From Bacilli bacterium (GTDB lineage Bacteria > Bacillota_I > Bacilli_A > ML615J-28 > CAG-313): a DNA stretch of 32,277 nucleotides. The DNA lies in contig JAGBDV010000023.1 of assembly GCA_017937305.1 (NCBI GenBank), positions 1 through 32,277 of the forward strand, read 5' to 3'. The number at the start of each line of letters is the position of its first letter. The first letter of the stretch is position 1. Under the pieces are notes generated by a model. It searched no databases and was not told the DNA's origin. It saw only the letters and a list, made by a program, of their open reading frames with translations. This document shows, piece after piece, positions 12,154-20,913 of the stretch. A program made the position numbers and the translations under genes.

Positions 12154-13407
12154 ATGGGATTATTTGACATTTTCAGAAAAAGAGAAGAAGCTACAGAAAA
12201 TACCACAACAGAACAAAATAATGAGACTCCAAGTGATTTATTATTAAAGAGTCTATTAAGGGGTGAGCAACTAACAAAAGATAAAGCATTATCAATACCT
12301 GCAATATCAAGTGCAGTTGATAGATTATCTAATGCTATTGCAATGTTGCCTATTAAATTGTATAAGTATGAAACAAAAGAAAATGAAGATGGTAAGAAAG
12401 AAATAAAAGTAGTAGAAGTGTTTGATGATGTTAGAACTAAAATTTTAAATCATGAGACAGGAGATACTCTTGACCCTTTTCAATTAAAAAAATCTATTGT
12501 AAAAGATTATTTAACTGATAAAGGTTCATACATCTACATTGAAAAGCAATTTAATGATTTTGTTTCATTGAGATATGTTAATCCTGATAATGTCTCATTT
12601 GCAAAAAACTTTGACCCAATATTCAAAGATGCAAAGTATTTAATAAATGGAAGAAGTTATGAAACTTATAATTTCTTAACTATTTTAAGAAATACTCAAG
12701 ATGGAACAGAGGGCAAAAGTGCAGTTGATGAAATATCAAGTTCAATAGAGACTGCTTTTACTACTATCTTATACGAGCTTGGTCTTGTTAAGAAAGGTGG
12801 AGGAAAAAAAGGTTTTTTAACTGCCACAAAGAAATTAGGTAAAGAGGAAATTAAAGCATTAAAAGAAGCTTGGAGCAAGTATTATGGAAATGGTACTAAT
12901 GAGGATAATGTAATTATTTTAAATGATGGTTTGGAATTCAAAGAGGGAGCAAATTCATCAGTTGAATTACAAATGAATGAAAGAAAAAAGACTTTAAAAG
13001 ATGATATTAAAGATGTATTTCACATTTACGATGATTATGATACCACTATTAAAGATGGTGTTATTCCTATCATAAGTGCTATTGAACATGCATTGAACAA
13101 AAACTTTTTATTAGAAAAAGAAAAAGGTATTTATTATTTTGCATTTGATACTAAAAAAATCACAAGAGGTTCATTAAAAGAAAGATATGAAGCTTATAAA
13201 ATTGCATCAGAAACAGGATGGATGAGTAAGAATGAAATCCGTTATGCAGAAGATTATGATGCAATAGATGGACTTGATGTTGTAAGTTTGAACCTTGCTA
13301 ATGTTTTATATGATATTAAAACAGGTCAATATTATACACCTAACACAGGTTCAGTAATGGATATGAGCAAGGGAACAGGAGGTGATAATAATGAAAGTGG
13401 AAATTAG
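12154..13407 (+). CDS. Portal protein, HK97 family
   Basis: Dodecameric portal through which DNA enters and leaves the head, 417 aa. The family signs are the start MGLFDIFRKREE, SIPAISSAVDRLSNAIAMLPIKLY, the clip/stem region with DTLDPFQLKKSIVKDYL, and the C-terminal segment GWMSKNEIRYAEDYDAIDGL. The length is typical. The start at 12,154 with AGAGGTGAGAGCA is chosen over an upstream ATG at 12,145. It overlaps the protease gene by 17 nt. The C-terminus is glycine/serine-rich. Confidence 0.93.
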   Translation: MGLFDIFRKREEATENTTTEQNNETPSDLLLKSLLRGEQLTKDKALSIPAISSAVDRLSNAIAMLPIKLYKYETKENEDGKKEIKVVEVFDDVRTKILNHETGDTLDPFQLKKSIVKDYLTDKGSYIYIEKQFNDFVSLRYVNPDNVSFAKNFDPIFKDAKYLINGRSYETYNFLTILRNTQDGTEGKSAVDEISSSIETAFTTILYELGLVKKGGGKKGFLTATKKLGKEEIKALKEAWSKYYGNGTNEDNVIILNDGLEFKEGANSSVELQMNERKKTLKDDIKDVFHIYDDYDTTIKDGVIPIISAIEHALNKNFLLEKEKGIYYFAFDTKKITRGSLKERYEAYKIASETGWMSKNEIRYAEDYDAIDGLDVVSLNLANVLYDIKTGQYYTPNTGSVMDMSKGTGGDNNESGN

Positions 13408-14266
13408 GAATGATAAAGTCATTATAGATGGTTATGTAAATGCAGTTGAAAGATTTTCAAAACCTTTATATGACAAAAAAGGAAAGTTCATAGAAAGAAT
13501 TATGCCATCAGTTTTTAGAAGAGCCATAGAAAAGAATGATGCAATAAAAGTTTTATTAAATCATGATTACGACATGGAACTTGCCAACACTAAAGATGGT
13601 TCAGCTAATCTATATGAAGATAATATAGGTTTAAGAGCTATAGTGGAAATTACAGAACCAACAGTAATTGAAAAGGCAAAGAAGAAAAAATTGAGAGGTT
13701 GGTCTTTTGGTTTTTCTTGTAATAAGGAAGAGGAAACTATAAATGAAGATGGTCTTAGAGAAAGAACTGTAAGAGATATTGAATTGATAGAAGTATCTAT
13801 TATAGATGATAGAAAGACACCAGCATATATAGGAACAAGTATTGAGATGAGAGATGATGATTTCACTCTTATTGAATATAGAAGTGAAGAGTTTGAAGAA
13901 GACTCTTTTTCTTATGAAGAACAATCAGAAAAAGAGCAAGACTTTGATAGTATGACTGCATCACAAAAGAGAGAAATCCTACATAGTGCTTATAAACAAG
14001 CATTTAATGAGGGATGGTTAGAAGATTATGATGATAAATATGTCTATGGAACTATCAAAGAATATGATGCTTTATACAAAATGCCTTACTCAATAGTTGA
14101 TGGAACTGTCAACATTGATACAAATAATCAAGTTAAAGTAGTTCGAGGTGGCTATAAAGAAGTAAGGGAAGATAATCAAGTGCCTGAGCAACCACAAAAT
14201 GTGGATGTTGAAAAAATAGATTACTCAAAGTATGAAAAAATGTTAGATGAGATAAGGAGGAAATAA
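13391..14266 (+). CDS. Prohead protease, HK97/U35 family
   Basis: Capsid maturation serine protease, 291 aa. The catalytic His58 lies in KVLLNHDYD and the nucleophile Ser105 in LRGWSFGF, as in HK97 gp4-like enzymes; the third acid is probably in the DIELIEVSIIDD segment. The protease domain ends near residue 155. A long acidic C-terminal extension (about 156-291, e.g. EEFEEDSFSYEEQSEKEQDF) is unusual for the core enzyme and may help scaffold prohead assembly. The start is supported by GGAGGTGAT. It cleaves the delta domain of the next gene's product. Confidence 0.9.
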   Translation: MKVEIRNDKVIIDGYVNAVERFSKPLYDKKGKFIERIMPSVFRRAIEKNDAIKVLLNHDYDMELANTKDGSANLYEDNIGLRAIVEITEPTVIEKAKKKKLRGWSFGFSCNKEEETINEDGLRERTVRDIELIEVSIIDDRKTPAYIGTSIEMRDDDFTLIEYRSEEFEEDSFSYEEQSEKEQDFDSMTASQKREILHSAYKQAFNEGWLEDYDDKYVYGTIKEYDALYKMPYSIVDGTVNIDTNNQVKVVRGGYKEVREDNQVPEQPQNVDVEKIDYSKYEKMLDEIRRK

Positions 14267-14267
14267 C

Positions 14268-15449
14268 ATGAACATTAAGAAATTAAATGAAGAAAGAGCT
14301 GAAAAGCAAAAACAAATGGAAGATTTACTTTCAGGAGTAAAAGCAGAAGAAAGAGCTTTTACAGAAGATGAAGATAAATTATTCAGTGAACTAAAAAATG
14401 GCATTGAATTAATTAATAAAACTTTAAGTGCTTTTGAAGAAAGCAGAAAGTTAGAAGAAGAAACTCCAGCAGATGGAGAAGAAAAAAAGGAGGAAGAAGA
14501 AATGAACGAAGAAGAAAGAGCAATTGAAATTGAAACTCGTGATGTTGAAGATTTTGCTAGTTTCATTAGAACTAATATCTTAAGTGAAAGAGCTGAGGGA
14601 ACTAATTTTTCTCAAGGTACTAATGGTGTAATTGTTCCAACAACAATTGCTAAAAAAATCATTATGACTGCTTATAATATGTCACCAGTATTAGAAAAAG
14701 CAACTAAATATAATACAAAAGGAAAATTAGAAATTCCTGTATATGGTGCAGATGAAAATGGTAAGGATATTACTGTTGGATATGGTGAAGATTTTGAAGA
14801 GTTAATCGAAAGTGCAGGTAAATTTACATCTGTTTCATTAGATGACTATTTAATCGGAGCATTAGCTAAATTAGGTAATAAATTAATCAATAATACTGAT
14901 ATTGATTTAGTAAATATTGTTATTAATATTATTGCTGAATATGTAAAATTATTCTTAGAGGGAGAAGCATTAAATGGTACTGCTGATAAGATAAAAGGAT
15001 GTCAAGGTATTACTAGAAAAGTTGTATTAGATACTCCTGTTTTAACTTATGATGATTTAGTAAAAGTTAAAAATAAAGTAATTCAATCATTCAGAAAAGG
15101 GTCTATTTGGGTAATGAACCAAGAAACTCAAACTGCAGTTGAATTATTAAAAGATGCTAATGAAAGACCATTATTCACTAATGACCCATCAGGAGAATTT
15201 GATGGTATGGTTTTAGGATACCCTGTTTATGTATCTGATAATATGCCAAACATTGAAGCAGGAAAGACTCCTATTATATTTGGTAACTTTAGTGGTTTAG
15301 CTCTTAAGAAAACTAAAGATTTAGAAATCCAAGTATTAAAAGAAGTATATGCAACTCAACATGCAACAGGTGTTGTAGCATGGCTTGAAGCTGATATTCA
15401 AGTAGAACATCTTCAAAAATTATCTAAGTTAGAAATTAAAGGTGCTTAA
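14268..15449 (+). CDS. Major capsid protein, HK97 fold
   Basis: Main shell protein, 393 aa. Residues 1 to about 105 are a charged coiled-coil delta domain (KLNEERAEKQKQMEDLL, then EEKKEEEEMNEEER) that serves as built-in scaffold and is removed by the protease. The mature HK97 fold begins near residue 105-120 (GTNGVIVPTTIAKKI) with an E-loop (LEIPVYGADENGKDITVGY), the spine helix (IDLVNIVINIIAEYV) and the P/A domains (SIWVMNQETQT, VLGYPVYVSDNMP). There is 1 nt between the protease stop and this start; AAGGAGG is the ribosome site. Confidence 0.95.
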   Translation: MNIKKLNEERAEKQKQMEDLLSGVKAEERAFTEDEDKLFSELKNGIELINKTLSAFEESRKLEEETPADGEEKKEEEEMNEEERAIEIETRDVEDFASFIRTNILSERAEGTNFSQGTNGVIVPTTIAKKIIMTAYNMSPVLEKATKYNTKGKLEIPVYGADENGKDITVGYGEDFEELIESAGKFTSVSLDDYLIGALAKLGNKLINNTDIDLVNIVINIIAEYVKLFLEGEALNGTADKIKGCQGITRKVVLDTPVLTYDDLVKVKNKVIQSFRKGSIWVMNQETQTAVELLKDANERPLFTNDPSGEFDGMVLGYPVYVSDNMPNIEAGKTPIIFGNFSGLALKKTKDLEIQVLKEVYATQHATGVVAWLEADIQVEHLQKLSKLEIKGA

Positions 15450-15451
15450 TA

Positions 15452-15850
15452 ATGTTTATTGTTTTAAAATCTTTTACTAATGGAACAATAACTGCATCAA
15501 AAAATAAAGTTATTGAAATAAAAGATAAAAAAGTATCTGAAAATCTTTTAAAAGCAGGAGTAATTGCTCCATATTCAAAAAAAGAGCAAACAAATGCTGA
15601 GAAAGATAAAGAAATTGTTGAATTAAATAAAACAATTGCAGATATGCAAATTATAATTGACACTTTAACTGCAGAAAAAGCAGAATTAGAAGCTAAATTA
15701 GAAGAAAAAACTTCTGATTTGGCTTCAACTTCATCTGAAAATGATGGAGCAGATGCTGATGGTGCAGATGATAGTGCAAAATCAACTGAAAATAATGATA
15801 ATTTAGATAATAAAGATGGAGAAACACCATCAAAAGAAGATAATAAATAA
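15452..15850 (+). CDS. Putative head-associated protein with coiled coil and acidic tail
   Basis: A 132-aa protein of no family I can name with certainty. A small N-terminal beta domain (FIVLKSFTNGTITASKNKVI, then SENLLKAGVIAPY) resembles the short domain seen in head-tail region proteins. It is followed by a coiled coil (residues 47-85, KDKEIVELNKTIADMQIIID) and a disordered, very acidic Ser/Asp-rich tail (86-132). The place between capsid and connector genes suggests a head fibre, decoration or connector-associated protein. The spacing of 2 nt to the capsid gene fits high-level late expression. Confidence 0.6.
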   Translation: MFIVLKSFTNGTITASKNKVIEIKDKKVSENLLKAGVIAPYSKKEQTNAEKDKEIVELNKTIADMQIIIDTLTAEKAELEAKLEEKTSDLASTSSENDGADADGADDSAKSTENNDNLDNKDGETPSKEDNK

Positions 15851-15903
15851 GAGTAAGGTAATTTTATTGTTCAGGCAGACTCCTCATGAAAGGAGGAATA
15901 GTG

Positions 15904-16194
15904 ATGATTACTAAAGTTAGTGAAATAACTTCAAAAGATGTTGCTGATTATATTAGATTGGCTGAACCATCCGATGAAGATAAAAAATATTTAGAAACTA
16001 TATTAAAAGTTGCAAAGGATTTCATAAAAAACAATACAGGTCAGGAAGATTTAGACAAATATACTGATTTTATTATTGTTGTTTATGTATTATGTCAAGA
16101 TATGTATGATAATAGGTCTTATTATGTAGATAATACAAATGTCAATAAAGTTGTTCAGACTATATTAGACATGCATTCGGTGGATTTATTATGA
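15904..16194 (+). CDS. Head-tail connector, gp6-like
   Basis: Adaptor protein, 96 aa, forming the ring directly under the portal. The pattern ITSKDVADYIRLAEPSDEDKKY, then LETILKVAKDFIKNNTG and TDFIIVVYVLCQDMYDNR fits the gp6-like/DNA-packaging connector family of helical proteins. The start at 15,904 follows a strong AAAGGAGG (15,890-15,897). It overlaps the next gene by 4 nt. The 53-bp gap upstream shows no promoter. Confidence 0.85.
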   Translation: MITKVSEITSKDVADYIRLAEPSDEDKKYLETILKVAKDFIKNNTGQEDLDKYTDFIIVVYVLCQDMYDNRSYYVDNTNVNKVVQTILDMHSVDLL

Positions 16195-16526
16195 GTAAAG
16201 TCATAAATGCAGGTAAATACAATAAAAAGATTGAAATTATTGAAGTAGATGGTGCAAAGGATAGTTCAGGGTTTCCAACAGGAACTCAAAAGACTATCCT
16301 TTCAACTTTTGCAAGTTTAAAAACTACAAAAGGATTTACTTTAATAGCAAACAATACTGATTTTGAGAAAGCATATACTAATTTTACAATTAGGTATCCT
16401 AAGACAACAATAACAAGAGATATGTTAATAAAATTCAATGGAAAACTTTATTCTATTGAATATTTAAATAATGTTAATGAAGCAAATATAGAGCTAGAGA
16501 TGCAATGCAAATTGGTGGTTAAATAA
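16191..16526 (+). CDS. Head closure protein (head-tail joining, SPP1 gp16-like)
   Basis: A 111-aa beta-barrel protein that caps the connector and holds the packaged DNA. INAGKYNKKIEIIE at the start and DMLIKFNGKLYSIEYLNNVN in the second half are typical of the phage head-tail joining family. It overlaps the connector gene (ATGA, 4 nt) and the next gene (1 nt), in the standard order connector, closure, gp10-like, tail terminator. Confidence 0.85.
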   Translation: MSKVINAGKYNKKIEIIEVDGAKDSSGFPTGTQKTILSTFASLKTTKGFTLIANNTDFEKAYTNFTIRYPKTTITRDMLIKFNGKLYSIEYLNNVNEANIELEMQCKLVVK

Positions 16527-16939
16527 TGGCTAGATTTCAAATGGAATTGCCAAATGATTTAATAAAAGAATTTGAGAAATTAGAAAAAAATACAGAGCAA
16601 ATGATGGGAGAAATGACAAAGGCAGGAGCAGAGGTTGTTATGGCTAATGTTAAAAAGAATATTCCATCAAGTTTTTTAGACTCTGATATTATGAATTGTT
16701 TAAAATTAACTAGAGTATATAAGACTCCTAGTGATGATGGTATTAATACTAAAATTGGTTTTTATGGTTATTTTAAAAATCATTTAGGAGTTAAAACACC
16801 TGCACCATTAGTTGTTAATGTTTTTGAGCATGGAAGTTCTAAGGTTTCTAAAAAGCCATTTTTTAGAAAATCTTTTAAAAAGTCTCAAATTGAAAAAGCA
16901 ATGCTTGAAACTCAGAAGCAATATATTAAGGAGGACTAA
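16526..16939 (+). CDS. HK97 gp10-like tail component
   Basis: A 137-aa protein with the family's ordered features: a helical start (NDLIKEFEKLEKNTEQMMGEM), GAEVVMANVKKNIP, then a substrate-like loop and the C-terminal signature FEHGSSKVSKKPFFRKSFKK. Proteins of this family lie at the head-tail junction and are needed for tail attachment or completion. It shares 1 nt with both the preceding and following genes. Confidence 0.87.
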   Translation: MARFQMELPNDLIKEFEKLEKNTEQMMGEMTKAGAEVVMANVKKNIPSSFLDSDIMNCLKLTRVYKTPSDDGINTKIGFYGYFKNHLGVKTPAPLVVNVFEHGSSKVSKKPFFRKSFKKSQIEKAMLETQKQYIKED

Positions 16940-17286
16940 TGAACGAATTAATAGAAAAAATATTTGTGGAATTCACAGTAGATGAAAAAGTAATTCCTGT
17001 ATCTTTTTTAAGATATGATGGAAAAGAAGAAACTTTTATAACATATCAACAAATGGATATTGATGGAGCATTAGGTGCAGATGATGAAATAATCGGTTAT
17101 GTTGATTATTATGATTTTGATATATATTCAAAAGGCAATTATCTTAATATAGTTAAAGAATTAAAAAAAATATTGAAAGAGAATGGTTTTATATGGCAAC
17201 CTAGTAAAACTTCAAATGATATGTTTGAGGATGATACAGGTTATTATCATAAGACTTTATGCTTTGCAATAGAAAGGATGGAATAA
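16939..17286 (+). CDS. Tail terminator/completion protein
   Basis: A 115-aa protein in the standard tail terminator slot between gp10-like and tail tube genes. The alternating alpha/beta pattern (KVIPVSFLRYDGKEETFITY, then YVDYYDFDIYSKGNYLNIVK and a C-terminal GYYHKTLCFAIE) fits the fold of the family that caps the tail tube and joins it to the head. AAGGAGG is its ribosome site. Assignment depends on position and fold pattern more than on motif identity. Confidence 0.72.
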   Translation: MNELIEKIFVEFTVDEKVIPVSFLRYDGKEETFITYQQMDIDGALGADDEIIGYVDYYDFDIYSKGNYLNIVKELKKILKENGFIWQPSKTSNDMFEDDTGYYHKTLCFAIERME

Positions 17287-17287
17287 T

Positions 17288-17848
17288 ATGGCAAAGATAG
17301 GATTAAATAATTTTAGATATTCTATACTTACAGAAGCAGAAGATGGAGCTCCTACTTATGCAGGAGCTAAAAAACCAGCTAAAGCAATTGACTGTAAGGT
17401 AAATATTGAAAACAATAGTGCTGAGCTTTATGCTGATGATGGATTAGCAGAAAGTGATTATAGTTTCAAAAAAGGTACTGCATCAATTACAATTGATGAA
17501 GACAATGATGAAATGATGTCAGAAATGCTAGGACATACTATTGATAAAGAAACAGGTGAAATGGTTAGAAAAGATACTGATACTGCACCATTTATCGGTT
17601 TTGGAAGAATAATTTCAAAATTAGTTGGAGGAGTTCAAAAATATAAAGTTGAATTCTTGCCAAAAGTTAAATTTGCTGAGCCATCTCAAGAAGATACTAC
17701 TAAAGGTGAAAGTGTTGAATTTAAAACAACTACACTTGAGGGAACTGTTATGAAACTTGCTGATGGTACTTGGTCTAGAACTAAAACATTTACTGATAAA
17801 CAAGAAGCTATTACTTACTTAGAGTCATTATTAGCAAAAACTGCTTAG
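17288..17848 (+). CDS. Major tail (tube) protein, phi13 family
   Basis: Tail tube subunit, 186 aa. The opening AKIGLNNFRYSILTE and the region ELYADDGLAESDYSFKKGTA are typical of the phi13-family major tail proteins of Bacillota siphoviruses. It stacks as hexameric rings around the tape measure. No extra Ig-like domain is fused to the C-terminus. A 57-aa gene and a strong terminator follow, so its transcript is probably more abundant than those of the tail-tip genes. Confidence 0.9.
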   Translation: MAKIGLNNFRYSILTEAEDGAPTYAGAKKPAKAIDCKVNIENNSAELYADDGLAESDYSFKKGTASITIDEDNDEMMSEMLGHTIDKETGEMVRKDTDTAPFIGFGRIISKLVGGVQKYKVEFLPKVKFAEPSQEDTTKGESVEFKTTTLEGTVMKLADGTWSRTKTFTDKQEAITYLESLLAKTA

Positions 17849-17858
17849 GTGATAAAAA

Positions 17859-18032
17859 ATGAAAGTAAAAGTAATTGAAATGTTTTGGGATAAATACAAT
17901 CCAAAAACATTGCATAAGGTAAATGATGTTTTAGAGAATGTCACAGATGAAAGATATTCTGAAATTAAAGAATTAGTTGAAATTATAGAAAATAAAAAAG
18001 AAGAAAAGAAACTCGAAGAAAGAGTGAAATAA
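17859..18032 (+). CDS. 57-aa charged protein after tail tube gene
   Basis: A small helical protein (KVKVIEMFWDKYNPKTLHKV, then ENVTDERYSEIKELVEIIE) with a very basic/acidic end (NKKEEKKLEERVK). AGGTG (17,847-17,851) lies 7 nt before the ATG. Reading frames of this size are often found between the tail tube and chaperone genes, but I know no assigned function. It is followed 8 nt later by a strong terminator. Confidence 0.65.
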   Translation: MKVKVIEMFWDKYNPKTLHKVNDVLENVTDERYSEIKELVEIIENKKEEKKLEERVK

Positions 18033-18040
18033 TCTGCTAG

Positions 18041-18076
18041 AAGAGTGTTAGGAGTAATCTTAACACTCTTTTTTTT
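18041..18076 (+). terminator. Intrinsic terminator after tail tube operon segment
   Basis: AAGAGTGTTA (18,041-18,050) and TAACACTCTT (18,061-18,070) make a perfect 10-bp stem with a 10-nt loop, followed by an uninterrupted T-run to 18,076. It is the strongest hairpin terminator in the late region. Placed after the tail tube gene it should lower, not abolish, expression of the tail-tip genes beyond. Confidence 0.93.
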
Positions 18077-18097
18077 ATTAGAAAATGGAGGAGAATT

Positions 18098-18454
18098 ATG
18101 AAAGATTATAAATTTGATTTTAATGCCAATGGTAAAAACTATAGTCTAGTTTTTAATTTAAATGTTATGCAAGCCATTCAAGAAGAATATGGAACAATCC
18201 AAGCATGGGGAGCTTTAACTGATAGAAATTCAGTTGATGAAATTGATGCTAAAGCATTAATTTTTGGTTTAAAAGAGATGTTGAATGAGGCAATTGATAT
18301 TGCAAATGAAACAAGAGAACCATCAGCAAAAGAACCATTTTTAAATTCTAAACAAGTTGGAAGAATAATAACTCAAATTGGTCTTAAAGAAAGTGCTGAA
18401 CAATTAAATCAATTAATTATTGAAAGTACAAAATCAGAAGAAAAAAACGCATAA
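18098..18454 (+). CDS. Tail assembly chaperone, gpG-like
   Basis: The short chaperone form, 118 aa, which coats the tape measure protein during tail assembly. The start (YKFDFNANGKNYSLVFNLNVM) and QEEYGTIQAWGAL are typical of Bacillota gpG-like proteins. AATGGAGGAG is the ribosome site. The last codons are GAA GAA AAA AAC GCA and stop, containing the slippery heptamer A AAA AAC in the correct phase for a -1 frameshift into the gpT-like frame. Confidence 0.9.
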   Translation: MKDYKFDFNANGKNYSLVFNLNVMQAIQEEYGTIQAWGALTDRNSVDEIDAKALIFGLKEMLNEAIDIANETREPSAKEPFLNSKQVGRIITQIGLKESAEQLNQLIIESTKSEEKNA

Positions 18455-18690
18455 TCCACGATGAAGATGAGATAGATGACCCTACCATTAACTTCTCGTG
18501 GTTTTATTTTATAGGAATTAACAAATTAGGATTATCGGTTAAGGAAGTAGGGAGATTAACTTTAAGAAAATTCAATAGTTTGTATCAATGTTATAAAGAT
18601 AATTTTGATTTGGAATTGAAATTAAGAAGTTCTAACACAACTTATGAAGATTTAAAAAATAAAGCTTATGAAGATGAAGAGTGGTTTTAA
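18098..18690 (+). CDS. Tail assembly chaperone fusion gpGT (-1 programmed frameshift)
   Basis: When ribosomes slip back one base at A AAA AAC (18,442-18,448), translation goes on from CGC (18,448) through 80 more codons to TAA at 18,688-18,690. This yields a fusion of about 196 aa. The added part has the usual gpT look: NFSWFYFIGINKLGLSVKEV, then LTLRKFNSLYQCYKDNF and the end DEEWF. This frame has no good start codon or ribosome site of its own near the overlap, as expected for a frameshift product. Both forms are needed in a fixed ratio for tail assembly in lambda-like and HK97-like phages. Confidence 0.88.
18442..18501 (+). promoter_or_regulatory. Programmed -1 frameshift signal (slippery site plus stem)
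   Basis: The slippery heptamer A AAA AAC spans 18,442-18,448. After a 7-nt spacer, CCACGA (18,456-18,461) can pair with TCGTGG (18,496-18,501), a 6-bp stem enclosing 34 nt. A 5-9 nt spacer before a stem is the usual geometry for -1 frameshift stimulators. The gpG stop codon lies only 6 nt after the slip site. Confidence 0.8.
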
Positions 18691-18714
18691 GCATAAAGAA
18701 AGGAGGTAATCAAA

Positions 18715-20913
18715 ATGGCTGGATTTGGTGGAAGTGTAAAACTTACAGGTGAAAGTGAGTATCGTAAAGCACTTAAAGATATTACTTCCAATTTGAGGTT
18801 AGTGACAAGTGAATTGAAATTAACTAATACTGAGTTTATGAGTGGAGATAAATCTATCAAAGATGCAAAAGCATCATACGAGTCAATGAATAAAACAATG
18901 CAAGAACAAAAAGCAAAAGTTAATGAATTGAGAGAGGCACTTGTAAAAGCAGAAAAAGAATATGGAAGCAATAATGAGTCTGTAAGAACATTAAAAACAC
19001 AATTAAATAATGCAGAGAGCCAATTGAGACAAATGGAAGATGCAACAAATAAAAGCACCAAAGAATTAAAAGAAATGAAAAAAGGCATGGATGATGCAGG
19101 ACAAGGTGCAATAACACTTGGTGATTTAATTAAATCTAATTTAATTAGTGAAGCTATAACAAGTGGATTTAAAGGCATAGTAAGTGCAGTTAAGTCAGTA
19201 GGTTCTGCAATGTTAGATGTTGGTAAAAATGCAGTTGAAAGTTATGCTGAATATGAGCAATTGGTAGGTGGTGTAGAAACACTATTTAAAGATAGTTCTA
19301 ATGTAGTTCAGAACTATGCTAATAATGCTTATAAGACTGCAGGATTATCTGCAAATGAATATATGTCAACAGTCACATCATTCTCTGCAAGTTTACTGCA
19401 GAGTCTAAATGGAGATACTGCAAAATCTGCAGAGGTTGCAGATATGGCTATTACAGATATGGCAGATAATGCAAATAAGATGGGTACGAGTATGGAAAGT
19501 ATCCAAACTGCTTATCAAGGATTTGCAAAGCAAAATTATACTATGTTAGACAACTTAAAATTAGGTTATGGTGGAACAAAATCAGAAATGGAAAGATTGC
19601 TCGCAGATGCAACTGCAATTAGTGGTGTCAAATATGACATTAGTAATTTAAATGATGTTTATCAAGCAATCCATGTTATTCAAGGTGAATTAGGAATAAC
19701 AGGAACAACTGCTAAAGAAGCAAGTTCAACTATTTCAGGTTCAGTTTCTGCAGTAAAATCTGCATGGCAAAATCTTTTAACAGGTGTTGCTGATGATAAT
19801 GCTAATTTTAGTGAATTAATAGATAATTTTGTTGAAAGCATTGCAGTAGCAGGTGAGAATTTAATACCTAGAATAAGTGTAGTAATTGAGGGATTAAGTC
19901 AATTGGTTGTTAGATTAGCTGAAAACTTAGTTCAACAACTACCTACACTATTAACAACAGGACAAAACATGCTACAAACATTAATTAATGGAATTGTATC
20001 AATGATGCCAACATTAATGCCAATGGTTGTTAATTTAGTAAATACATTAAGTAATTTTATAGTATCTAATTTGCCTACAATTATAAATACAGGTATTCAA
20101 TTGTTATTGTCATTAGTACAGGGAATAGCTCAGTCATTGCCTGAGTTAATACCAACAGTAATTGATGCAGTTATAACCATAACTGAGAACTTATTAGATA
20201 ATATTGATTTAATTATTGATGCAGGAATTCAATTAATTTTAGGACTTGCTGATGGACTTATTGAGGCACTACCTAAATTGATTGATAAAATACCTGTAAT
20301 AATAGATAAATTAATAGTTGCTATAACTAACAACTTGCCTAAACTTGTTAGTGCAGGTATTACATTAATAGTTAAATTAGCAGGAGGATTAATACAAGCT
20401 ATTCCTCAATTAGTATCAAAAATTCCACAAATAATTTCATCATTAGTTAGTGGATTTGGTAATTATGTTAAGAATATGGCTGATGTCGGTCTTAACTTAG
20501 TAAAAGGTATTTGGGATGGTATTAGCAACTCTTTACAATGGATAAAAGACAAAATAAAGGGTTGGGTTGGTAATGTCACTAAGTTTATCAAAAAATTATT
20601 TGGTATTAATTCACCATCAAAACTAATGCAAGATGAAGTTGGTGTTTATTTAGCTGAGGGTATTGGAGTAGGATTTGAAGATGGAATGAAAGATGTAAAT
20701 AAAACCATCCAAAACTCAATACCTACTGAATTTGATGTTGGAGTAAATACATCAATATCTTCAATTGCATCTAGCAAAAATTCAATTGCATCTCAAAGTG
20801 CATCATTTGCTAATGCAGTTAAAAATGCATTAACAGGTATGCATGTTGTATTAGATGGAGATAAAGTTGGAGAAATAGTTATAAGTAATGTTGAGGAGGT
20901 AATTTATTCATGA
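18715..20913 (+). CDS. Tape measure protein
   Basis: Sets tail length and is ejected before DNA, 732 aa, the longest gene here, suggesting a tail of roughly 110 nm at about 0.15 nm per residue. The order is an N-terminal coiled coil (residues about 35-135), a conserved TMP domain (YEQLVGGVETLFKDSSNVVQ, then AVKSAWQNLLTGVADD), and a long hydrophobic repeat region (about 390-590) in which proline-rich units such as NLPTIINTGIQLLLSLVQG recur; this is the membrane-active part. The C-terminus (INSPSKLMQDEVGVYLAEG) is typical of Bacillota TMPs. AAAGGAGG precedes the start. No peptidase or lysozyme domain is seen. Confidence 0.93.
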   Translation: MAGFGGSVKLTGESEYRKALKDITSNLRLVTSELKLTNTEFMSGDKSIKDAKASYESMNKTMQEQKAKVNELREALVKAEKEYGSNNESVRTLKTQLNNAESQLRQMEDATNKSTKELKEMKKGMDDAGQGAITLGDLIKSNLISEAITSGFKGIVSAVKSVGSAMLDVGKNAVESYAEYEQLVGGVETLFKDSSNVVQNYANNAYKTAGLSANEYMSTVTSFSASLLQSLNGDTAKSAEVADMAITDMADNANKMGTSMESIQTAYQGFAKQNYTMLDNLKLGYGGTKSEMERLLADATAISGVKYDISNLNDVYQAIHVIQGELGITGTTAKEASSTISGSVSAVKSAWQNLLTGVADDNANFSELIDNFVESIAVAGENLIPRISVVIEGLSQLVVRLAENLVQQLPTLLTTGQNMLQTLINGIVSMMPTLMPMVVNLVNTLSNFIVSNLPTIINTGIQLLLSLVQGIAQSLPELIPTVIDAVITITENLLDNIDLIIDAGIQLILGLADGLIEALPKLIDKIPVIIDKLIVAITNNLPKLVSAGITLIVKLAGGLIQAIPQLVSKIPQIISSLVSGFGNYVKNMADVGLNLVKGIWDGISNSLQWIKDKIKGWVGNVTKFIKKLFGINSPSKLMQDEVGVYLAEGIGVGFEDGMKDVNKTIQNSIPTEFDVGVNTSISSIASSKNSIASQSASFANAVKNALTGMHVVLDGDKVGEIVISNVEEVIYS

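Noticed and set aside
18687..19178. Long minus-strand open frame within the tape measure gene
   Set aside because: It is antisense to a coiled-coil coding region with skewed codon use; no ribosome site, and composition is that of a mirror frame. The same holds for other minus-strand frames between 1,223 and 29,820.
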